Shown one piece after another: positions 6,688-12,311 of a stretch of DNA of 12,311 bases. This stretch comes from SVQP01 sp045594705 (GTDB taxonomy: Bacteria; Bacillota; Clostridia; Oscillospirales; CAG-272): the NCBI GenBank assembly GCA_045594705.1, contig JAZNZB010000031.1:1-12311 (forward strand), written 5' to 3'. The translations under genes and the position numbers were made by a program. The notes under the pieces are model-generated. The model did not search any database. It was not told the DNA's origin and saw only the letters and a list, made by a program, of their open reading frames with translations. How positions within the stretch are numbered: position 1 is the first letter of the stretch; every line of letters begins with the position of its first letter.

Positions 6688-8482
6688 GCCGCAAGTTGAA
6701 AAAACTCCCATGACCCCCGCGCAGCGCAGACGAACGCTGCTGCGCATCTGCCGCTACATGTTCCGCTATCCGGGTCTTGTACTGTTGGCGTTTGCCTTGA
6801 TGATGTCGGCAAACGTGCTGGCTTTGGCGGGCCCCAAGCTTTCCGGCCTTGCCATTGACGAGATCGTGGGCCCGGGCGAGGTCAATTTTGAGCGTGTCTT
6901 CCTGTTTTGCGGACTTTTGATCGCGTTTTATATCGCGTCGGGCATCATGTCGTATCTGTTGTCCATTGTCATGGTCAATCTTTCTCAGCGCATTACCTAC
7001 ACCATGCGCAAGGAGGTCTTTGACCACCTGACCGACCTGCCCGTCGGATTTTTCGATTCGCACCAGACGGGTGAGATCGTCAGCCGCCTGTCTTACGACA
7101 TTGATACGCTTAACGCGTCTCTTTCCAACGACGTGCTGGCCATTTGTGCCAACTCGATCACGGTCGTCGGCTCGATGATCATGATGCTGACCATTTCCCC
7201 CGTATTGATTCTGGTCTTTGTGATCACAGTGCCCATCTCCCTGATCTTTACCAAGTATAAATCCACGCATATCCGTCCTCTGTTCCGCAAGCGTTCGGCA
7301 AAATTGGGCGAGCTCAACGGCTTTGCCGAGGAGATGCTGTCGGGGCAGAAGACCATTCGTACCTACGGCAAGGAGCAGGTCATTACCGATCGCTTTGATT
7401 TGCGAAACGAGGAGGCCTGCGGCGCGTATTATAAGGCGGATTATCACGGCTCTGTCATTGGCCCCACGGTCAATTTCGTCAGCAATCTGTCGATCGCGCT
7501 GATCACGCTGCTGGGAAGTATCTTTTATATGTTCTTGCTGGGCGGCACGGTCACAAATCCCTTGTTCATCATCAAACTTGGCGACGTGGGCGCATTTGTG
7601 CAGTACGCGCGCAAGTTTGCCGGCCCGATCAATGAGTTTGCCAACATTTTCTCCGAGCTGCAGAGTGCGCTTTCGGCGGCCGAGAGAGTGTTTGGTGTCA
7701 TCGACCAAGCACCCGAGCCCGCCGACAAGAGAGGCGCAGTGGTGCTGGATGCCAAGGGTCAGGTCACGTTGGACAAGGTCGAGTTTGGCTACGTGCCGGA
7801 CAAGCAGATCTTGCACGGACTCTCTGTTAAGGTCGAGCCGGGTCAGACGGTTGCCATTGTCGGACCGACGGGTGCAGGCAAGACCACCATCATCAATCTG
7901 CTCATGCGCTTTTACGATATCGATGCGGGCGAGATCACCTTTGACGGCATTCCGATCACCGACGCTACGCGCGACAGCCTGCGCAAGAGTTTTACCATGG
8001 TATTGCAGGATACGTGGCTGTTTGGCGGCAGTATTCGTGACAATATTGCGTACGGGCGAGAGGATGCAACCGATGAGGAGATCGTAGAGGTGGCTAAAAA
8101 GGCCAAGATCCACCATTTTATCATGTCGTTGCCGCAAGGGTATCAGACCCAGCTTTCGGATGGCGGCGTCAACCTTTCCAAGGGGCAAAGACAGTTGATC
8201 ACCATCGCACGCGCCATGCTTTCTCGCGCGCCCATGCTGATTTTGGATGAGGCGACCAGTAACGTGGACAGCCGCACCGAGCATCAGATCAACGATGCCA
8301 TGATGGCATTGATGAAGGGAAAGACCTGCTTTGTGATCGCGCACAGACTTTCCACCGTGCAGCATGCGGACAATATCCTGGTCGTCAAGGACGGCAATAT
8401 CATTGAGAGCGGCACGCACGAGCAGTTGCTGGCGTCGGGCGGGTTCTACGCGTCTCTTTACGGTGCGCAATTTGTCAATTGA
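6680..8482 (+). CDS. ABC exporter half-transporter, catalytic-site subunit
   Basis: A 600-aa partner of the preceding gene, with six predicted membrane helices (about 25-330) and an ATPase domain (about 365-600). Motifs: Walker A GPTGAGKTT (395-403, Lys401), Q-loop Gln443, signature LSKGQ (499-503), Walker B LILDE (Asp523, Glu524) and switch His555. The catalytic Glu and His are intact, while the signature departs from LSGGQ. The single consensus ATP site should therefore form from this protein's Walker motifs and the partner's VSGGQ. TTG 6680 is chosen because GGGAGG (6666-6671) lies eight bases upstream; the frame extends to an ATG at 6644, but that lies inside the upstream gene without a binding site. 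The start overlaps the upstream stop (TTGAGTAA), suggesting translational coupling and fixed stoichiometry. No clear terminator follows. Confidence 0.93.
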   Translation: MSKPQVEKTPMTPAQRRRTLLRICRYMFRYPGLVLLAFALMMSANVLALAGPKLSGLAIDEIVGPGEVNFERVFLFCGLLIAFYIASGIMSYLLSIVMVNLSQRITYTMRKEVFDHLTDLPVGFFDSHQTGEIVSRLSYDIDTLNASLSNDVLAICANSITVVGSMIMMLTISPVLILVFVITVPISLIFTKYKSTHIRPLFRKRSAKLGELNGFAEEMLSGQKTIRTYGKEQVITDRFDLRNEEACGAYYKADYHGSVIGPTVNFVSNLSIALITLLGSIFYMFLLGGTVTNPLFIIKLGDVGAFVQYARKFAGPINEFANIFSELQSALSAAERVFGVIDQAPEPADKRGAVVLDAKGQVTLDKVEFGYVPDKQILHGLSVKVEPGQTVAIVGPTGAGKTTIINLLMRFYDIDAGEITFDGIPITDATRDSLRKSFTMVLQDTWLFGGSIRDNIAYGREDATDEEIVEVAKKAKIHHFIMSLPQGYQTQLSDGGVNLSKGQRQLITIARAMLSRAPMLILDEATSNVDSRTEHQINDAMMALMKGKTCFVIAHRLSTVQHADNILVVKDGNIIESGTHEQLLASGGFYASLYGAQFVN

Positions 8483-8498
8483 GAGATGCAAAAAAGCA

Positions 8499-8527
8499 TT
8501 GCATTTGCAGTGTAAATGTGGTATGAT
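8499..8527 (+). promoter_or_regulatory. Probable promoter of the lipoprotein genes
   Basis: TTGCAT (8499-8504), a 17-bp spacer and TATGAT (8522-8527) with extended -10 TG (8519-8520). It lies in the 87-nt gap after the exporter gene, so the lipoproteins may have their own promoter, although read-through from the exporter is also possible because no terminator separates them. Confidence 0.5.
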
Positions 8528-8569
8528 GAAAGGGAAGAGATCCCACAATAATTTTATGAGGTGAAGAAA

Positions 8570-9322
8570 ATGAAAAGATCTATGATGTTGATCGCACTTT
8601 CTGTGGTACTGGTATTGTGCTTTGCAGCATGCGATACTCCTGCCGAAGAACCCATTGACACCACCGAAGACATTACAACAGAGGAGCCTACTACCGAGGA
8701 AATTACCGAAGAGCCTATCACCGAAGAACCCACCACCGAAGAGCCTACCACCGAGGAGATTACGACCGAGGAGCTGCTGCAGACTCCCGTCTCTATTGAG
8801 GCAGTCAAGGAAGCCGCACTTACCTTCGTAGGCCCCGAGATGATCAAGGCATATGCCGAAAACCCCGATAACGACTGGAGCGACTTTGGCGGCATGACCG
8901 TTAATGAGGACGGCAGCGTCAAGGCTCTGTACAGATATGGCGCGGATGACCATTGGGATCCCTACTGCTATCTGGTCAAGGACTACGTGCCGGCAGGCAA
9001 TATCGCGGTGATCCAATATCGCTGCGAATATAACTTTGGCGTCAATCTCTACATCGGTTCGGAAGGTAACGTCGCAACTGGGCCTGCCGAACACGTACAG
9101 GCAGCGATTTATGCAACCAAGGACGGAGAATGGAACTATCTGGTCGTCAACCTGGCAGATGATGCAATGTGCTACGATAACGATTCGGGCGTGTTGGGCT
9201 TCTTGCGCTTTGGCTTGGACGATGCGGAAGCGGGTGATACCGTTGACTTTGGCTTTGTAGCTTTCTTCCACGATATTTACACGGCTGCCGAAGTGCTGCC
9301 CGTATCCCTGCCTGAAGAATAA
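8570..9322 (+). CDS. Surface lipoprotein with acidic Thr/Glu tether
   Basis: A 250-aa predicted lipoprotein of no family I can name firmly. A basic start and hydrophobic signal segment (1-20) end in the lipobox FAAC, with lipidated Cys21 expected after signal peptidase II cleavage. Residues about 22-68 are a low-complexity tether of TTEEP/TTEEI repeats, long enough to hold a domain away from the membrane. The C-terminal domain (about 70-250) is beta-rich and Trp/Tyr/Asp-rich, ending with GFLRFGLDDAEAGDTVDFGF, which resembles jelly-roll carbohydrate-binding-like domains next to DUF4091 glycosidases, including GFRFDYM...AGETLHIAEIQF in the gene downstream. ATG 8570 is preferred over GTG 8561 because GAGGTG (8558-8563) is six bases upstream of the ATG. 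It is probably co-transcribed with the glycosidase. A glycan-binding role is inference. Confidence 0.8.
   Translation: MKRSMMLIALSVVLVLCFAACDTPAEEPIDTTEDITTEEPTTEEITEEPITEEPTTEEPTTEEITTEELLQTPVSIEAVKEAALTFVGPEMIKAYAENPDNDWSDFGGMTVNEDGSVKALYRYGADDHWDPYCYLVKDYVPAGNIAVIQYRCEYNFGVNLYIGSEGNVATGPAEHVQAAIYATKDGEWNYLVVNLADDAMCYDNDSGVLGFLRFGLDDAEAGDTVDFGFVAFFHDIYTAAEVLPVSLPEE
8660..8775 (+). repeat. Low-complexity coding repeat (Thr-Glu-Glu-Pro tether)
   Basis: Degenerate tandem 12-15-bp units of the type ACC-GAA-GAG-CCT-ACC encode TTEEP/TTEEI/ITEEP blocks. The units differ at synonymous positions, so the protein repeat is kept more strictly than the DNA. The tract is a possible site of slippage-based length variation. 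Confidence 0.8.
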
Positions 9323-9325
9323 GGC

Positions 9326-9349
9326 TTGATTTAAAAAAATCAAATTTTT
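9326..9349 (+). terminator. Weak AT-rich hairpin between the lipoprotein genes
   Basis: TTGATTT (9326-9332) pairs with AAATCAA (9337-9343) over an A4 loop, followed by AATTTTT. The stem has a single G-C pair, so it would be a leaky terminator at most. A second small hairpin (GAACGA 9359-9364 with TCGTTC 9376-9381) lies downstream in the leader of the next gene. Confidence 0.3.
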
Positions 9350-9416
9350 CCACACCGTGAACGATGTCAACGACCTCGTTCCTGATTAAGTCGGTTTTAT
9401 AACGAAAGGAAAAGAC

Positions 9417-11987
9417 ATGAAAAGATCATTTTGGATGACATTCATGGCATGTATGCTTGCCTGCATCATGCTGGCCTGCTCGTTTGCTGCGTGTAATACT
9501 CCTTCCACGCCGCCTGAAGAGCAAACGACAGACGGTGCAACCGAAGGTACGACTCAGGGCGAAACCGAGGGCACAACCGAGGGTGAAACCGAAGGCACAA
9601 CCGAGGGTACGACCTCTACCGAGGAGGGGACCACCGAGCCGCCCGTGCCCGAGATCAATTCTGTCATTGCGGACTTTAACGCAGTGGATGCCGATGAACT
9701 CAAGAGCTTTTTGACCGGTGCAAACCAGGTCAAGGTATCGGTTGAGACCGACGAGGACGGCGAGCAGTATGCGGTGCTGTCCACCTCCATGGCAAACGCA
9801 ACCGACCCCTGCGTTAACTTCAATTTCAAAAAATTCTACCGTGCGGCAGGCATAGACGCGGTCAAGGCGGAGGAGTATCCGTACGTCGTGCTCAAGGTCA
9901 GAAACGTCAGCTGCTCCACGGGCACGTTTGAGCTGTTTTTCTATGCAGGCAAGGTCTCGGGTGCTACGCCCGGGCTGAACACCACCTCGTCCTTTGATCT
10001 GGAAAACGACGGCTGGCAGTACGTGCTGTTTGACCTTTCCAAGTTTGCGGACTGGAAGGGCAACGTCAACGGCTTCCGCTTTGACTACATGACAAGCGGG
10101 CTTGAGGCGGGTGAGACGCTGCACATTGCGGAAATTCAGTTCCTTGAGAGCGACGACGCTTACTATAAGCTGTTTGATATCGGCTGGGATGAGATCGGCG
10201 TGATCGCGGATCAGGCGGCAAAGGACAAGGCGCAGCAGCTGTTGGGCTCTGTCTCCAAGCCTAACACCAAGTACGATACCTATACCCCCCTGCAGGCAGA
10301 GTACGAGGATGCAAGTCTGTCCTTGTGGTTTGATCACCTGTATAACCGTACCCCGCAGGCCACTAATACTCCGGGCGGCAAGGTTACGTATCAGATTCAG
10401 CTTGCCAAGAACGAGATCGAGGGCTGCCAGTTCCTGGTCGGTGCACAGAATGACGTGCAGGGACTTAAGGTTTACGTCACCGACTTTACCAACGAGGCGG
10501 GCGACACATTACAGACCGATCTGTTCTGGGGCTACTACTTCAACGTAGAAGGCGAGAGAGTGATTGATCCTCTGCCTCCCGTCACCTATGAGCCGGATCA
10601 GACCATGCTGGATTGGGTCAACGGCGGCAACGGAGCGGGCGAGCAGCTGCCTTTGCTGCAGAAGTATGACGGCTTTGACGTAAATGCCGGCGAAAACCAG
10701 GCGTTTATCATCAAGGCAACCAGCAAGCCGGACAGCGCACCCGGTGAATATTTTGCGACCGTGACGGTTGTGGACAAGGATGGCAACGAGGTCAAGAAGG
10801 CCACCGTATTTGCATACGTCTGGAATTTCGAGCTGCCCGAGGCATCCTCCTGCAAGACGCTGATGAGCTTGAGCGGCTTTGACGTGTACGTGTCCTATAA
10901 GGACTGGGCGGGCATTGTCGAAAATGACGAGGGTAAGCATCTGCCGCAGATCTACTACGATTATCTGCTTGCAAACCGCGTTTGCGCATACGATCTGCCC
11001 TTTGAAAACTCGGACGGTACCTTCTCCGATTCAAGATTTGTTGAGTATCTGGATAATCCCCGCGTGGTGGCATTCCAGCCTCTCGGATTCAGCAAGGAAT
11101 TGAACTCGTCCAACGTTGCAAACGCATATGCATTCCTGTCGCAGAAGCAGGAATGGCTGGATAAGGCTTACTTCTATCCCGTAGACGAGCCCTTGAACGT
11201 AGGCCGTCTTGACGATATCAACAACTACGGCAAGCTGCTGACCGAGCACTTCCCGGGATATAAGCTGATCGTGCCCATGCACGTCAACTACAACCTGCCC
11301 GGCGGAGACTACTTCTCCTACGTTTCCGAGTACGTCAACGTATGGTGCCCCAAGACCTTCTTCTACAACACCTTTGCAGAATGGTACGGCGACCGCTCTC
11401 TGACTTACGGCTGCTCGATCGTTACCGAGCAGAAGCTGGGCTCGTTCAGAGACCGCATGTGGGCTGAGCAAAAGGACGGAGATGAGCTGTGGTGGTACGT
11501 GACCAGAAGACCCAACGATCCTGAGATCACACTGATCATCAACGATGATGCGATCAACGCGCGCACGCTGTTCTGGCAGCAGAAGCTGTACGGCGTGGAC
11601 GGGTTCCTGTACTATCTGGTCAACGACTGGACCAACGGCACCAGCAAGTGGTACGTGCCCTCTGCCGATGAATTCTACTTTGGTATGGATGCGTTGCACG
11701 AGATCGAAAATTCTCAGAATATCAACGTGTACGGTAACGGCATTCTGCTTTACAGCGGTGCATACTTTGCGCAGACCGATCCTGTGGGATCTTTGCGTCT
11801 GGAGTGCGTGCGCGACGGTATCGAGGACTACGAATACCTGACCATGCTGGAAGCAGAGTACGGTAAGGACGTCGTGGATGCCATCATCAACGAATGGACC
11901 ACGGGCGTCGGCGAGTACAGCACGGATGAAGAGCAGTTCAGAGAGCTGCGCGCAAAGCTTGGCGCACTGGTCGAGGCTGCACAGTAA
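9417..11987 (+). CDS. Lipoprotein glycosidase, DUF4091/GH123-like
   Basis: An 856-aa secreted lipoprotein. The signal segment ends at SFAAC (Cys26), although Cys21 in MLAC is an alternative lipidation site. Residues about 27-78 form a TEGTT/GETEG tether. A jelly-roll, carbohydrate-binding-like domain (about 79-250) contains WQYVLFDLSKF and GFRFDY. A beta domain (about 300-475) holds YQIQLAKNEIEGCQF, typical of GH123-type N-terminal domains. A (beta/alpha)8-type barrel follows (about 480-770), with a YPVDEP motif at Asp590-Glu591, the position expected for the Asp/Glu pair of substrate-assisted GH123 enzymes. The end has RDGIEDYEYLTMLE (from 799), diagnostic of DUF4091. Known GH123 members remove beta-N-acetylgalactosamine; this substrate is inferred here. 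ATG 9417 is preceded by AAAGGA (about 9404-9409). A strong terminator follows. Confidence 0.82.
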   Translation: MKRSFWMTFMACMLACIMLACSFAACNTPSTPPEEQTTDGATEGTTQGETEGTTEGETEGTTEGTTSTEEGTTEPPVPEINSVIADFNAVDADELKSFLTGANQVKVSVETDEDGEQYAVLSTSMANATDPCVNFNFKKFYRAAGIDAVKAEEYPYVVLKVRNVSCSTGTFELFFYAGKVSGATPGLNTTSSFDLENDGWQYVLFDLSKFADWKGNVNGFRFDYMTSGLEAGETLHIAEIQFLESDDAYYKLFDIGWDEIGVIADQAAKDKAQQLLGSVSKPNTKYDTYTPLQAEYEDASLSLWFDHLYNRTPQATNTPGGKVTYQIQLAKNEIEGCQFLVGAQNDVQGLKVYVTDFTNEAGDTLQTDLFWGYYFNVEGERVIDPLPPVTYEPDQTMLDWVNGGNGAGEQLPLLQKYDGFDVNAGENQAFIIKATSKPDSAPGEYFATVTVVDKDGNEVKKATVFAYVWNFELPEASSCKTLMSLSGFDVYVSYKDWAGIVENDEGKHLPQIYYDYLLANRVCAYDLPFENSDGTFSDSRFVEYLDNPRVVAFQPLGFSKELNSSNVANAYAFLSQKQEWLDKAYFYPVDEPLNVGRLDDINNYGKLLTEHFPGYKLIVPMHVNYNLPGGDYFSYVSEYVNVWCPKTFFYNTFAEWYGDRSLTYGCSIVTEQKLGSFRDRMWAEQKDGDELWWYVTRRPNDPEITLIINDDAINARTLFWQQKLYGVDGFLYYLVNDWTNGTSKWYVPSADEFYFGMDALHEIENSQNINVYGNGILLYSGAYFAQTDPVGSLRLECVRDGIEDYEYLTMLEAEYGKDVVDAIINEWTTGVGEYSTDEEQFRELRAKLGALVEAAQ
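9538..9635 (+). repeat. Low-complexity coding repeat (Thr-Glu-Gly tether)
   Basis: Imperfect tandem units of about 12-24 bp around ACCGAGGGCACAACCGAGGG encode alternating TEGTT and GETEG blocks in the linker of the glycosidase. It is similar in character to the tether of the upstream lipoprotein, but uses Gly where that one uses Glu-Pro. Confidence 0.8.
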
Positions 11988-11999
11988 AATAAAAAGGAG

Positions 12000-12013
12000 A
12001 GCCCCATGGGGCT
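12000..12013. repeat. 14-bp perfect palindrome AGCCCCATGGGGCT
   Basis: A perfect palindrome 12 nt after the glycosidase stop. Read on the minus strand it is followed by CTCCTTTTTATTTTA, so it could end transcription coming from the right. On the + strand it lacks a T-run. Confidence 0.4.
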
Positions 12014-12038
12014 GAGGAATAAGCGTTAAAATACGCAT

Positions 12039-12079
12039 AAAACAATGACCGTATCCAAGTGATACGGTCATTGTTTTTT
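12039..12079 (+). terminator. Strong rho-independent terminator after the glycosidase
   Basis: A 17-bp perfect stem (12039-12055 with 12061-12077) with a CAAGT loop, ending in six T residues (12074-12079). It closes the lipoprotein/glycosidase transcription unit. Confidence 0.92.
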
Positions 12080-12094
12080 ATGAAAAGCCTTGTT

Positions 12095-12121
12095 CCCCCC
12101 ACAGATTTGCATTTGCAGGGG
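12095..12121. repeat. Repeat related to the 4632-4662 hairpin
   Basis: The stretch CCCCC-ACAGA-TTTGCAT-TTG-CAGGGG aligns with the hairpin at 4633-4661 (CCCCCGACAGACTTTGCATCTGTCGGGGG) with few differences. Its stem is weaker here. It abuts the left arm of the following inverted repeat. Confidence 0.5.
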
Positions 12122-12218
12122 ACGGCGCCCTCGACGTCCCGTCCTACATAAACAAATCTTTTCGCGATGCAATAAGTTCCATGTGCCTGCCCGGGACGTC
12201 GAGGGCGCCGTCCCCTGC
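12115..12218. repeat. Perfect 27-bp inverted repeat, MITE/REP-like element
   Basis: Arms 12115-12141 and 12192-12218 are exact reverse complements over 27 bp, GC-rich with a CCCTCGACGTCCC core, enclosing a 50-bp AT-richer spacer. No coding capacity is supported. The arms resemble the shorter palindrome at 4698-4720. The element is about 104 bp, sits in the intergenic space beyond the terminator, and is probably a dispersed extragenic repeat. Confidence 0.8.
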
Positions 12219-12240
12219 GATAGGTGTTTTTTTGCGAGAA

Positions 12241-12292
12241 AAGCGAGCACGGAGACTGCTCATCAGACAATCCCCGTGCGAAAACTCCGCTT
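12241..12292. repeat. Interrupted inverted repeat at the window edge
   Basis: AAGCG (12241-12245) and GCACGG (12247-12252) pair with CCGTGC (12274-12279) and CGCTT (12288-12292), separated by unpaired sequence. It may belong to another repeat or to the leader of a gene beyond the window. No gene is visible from 12080 to the end. Confidence 0.35.
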
Positions 12293-12311
12293 ATTTGTCA
12301 GCCCCATCGGG

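Noticed and set aside
4891..6747. Long minus-strand open frame (618 codons) opposite the first exporter gene
   Set aside because: Shadow of a gene with clear ABC motifs; Gln/His-rich composition and no domain pattern.
6593..9370. Very long open frame on the minus strand (925 codons)
   Set aside because: It lies opposite the second exporter gene and the first lipoprotein gene, is rich in His/Gln/Arg/Asp as expected from reading biased codons backwards, has no ribosome binding site and crosses a gene boundary.
8660..9635. Possible CRISPR or minisatellite array in the lipoprotein genes
   Set aside because: The units are contiguous, degenerate and in frame, with no spacers; they encode Thr/Glu/Gly/Pro linkers.
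11031..12071. Minus-strand open frame opposite the end of the glycosidase gene
   Set aside because: It overlaps a well supported gene and starts inside its terminator, and no protein family is recognisable.

Overview
The window looks like a chromosomal segment of an anaerobic, probably gut-dwelling Bacillota of the class Clostridia (Oscillospiraceae/Christensenellales-like). The support is a one-chain, highly codon-biased pyruvate:ferredoxin oxidoreductase, strong AGGAGG-type ribosome binding sites, TTG starts, Gram-positive lipoproteins with Thr/Glu-rich tethers, and small palindromic repeats that resemble those I know from uncultured gut Clostridia. The taxonomy is inference.

Layout. (1) 1-293 is a leader with an extended -10 promoter. 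(2) 294-3890 is nifJ/por, a complete 1198-aa pyruvate:ferredoxin (flavodoxin) oxidoreductase, closed by a textbook terminator at 3913-3940. (3) 3925-4868 is a repeat-rich interval. A perfect 63-bp direct repeat, the core of a ~110-bp imperfect repeat, brackets a palindrome/promoter, a MITE-like element with imperfect terminal inverted repeats, one AT-rich 100-aa gene resembling DUF2185/Imm33-type immunity-like proteins, a hairpin terminator and another palindromic repeat. (4) 4957-8482 is a two-gene operon for a heterodimeric type IV ABC exporter, driven by a perfect TTGACA-17-TATAAT promoter. Both genes begin with TTG and overlap by 8 nt, and only one of the two ATP sites looks catalytically complete. 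(5) 8570-11987 holds two same-strand secreted lipoprotein genes. The first is 250 aa with an acidic Thr/Glu/Pro tether and a beta-rich domain. The second is an 856-aa DUF4091/GH123-like glycosidase with a similar tether and a carbohydrate-binding-like domain. A strong terminator follows. (6) 12080-12311 has no gene but contains a perfect 27-bp inverted repeat and other palindromic sequence related to repeats in region 3.

How the parts relate. The oxidoreductase is a stand-alone central-metabolism gene (pyruvate to acetyl-CoA with reduction of ferredoxin). The ABC pair is an independent transport unit with unknown substrate. The two lipoproteins share the N-terminal MKRS start, an FAAC-type lipobox and repetitive acidic linkers, and probably act together at the cell surface in binding and cleaving (amino)glycans. 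All recognised genes are on the + strand. Long minus-strand reading frames opposite the exporter and lipoprotein genes are judged to be shadows. I see no rRNA, tRNA, CRISPR array, phage module or insertion sequence with a transposase.
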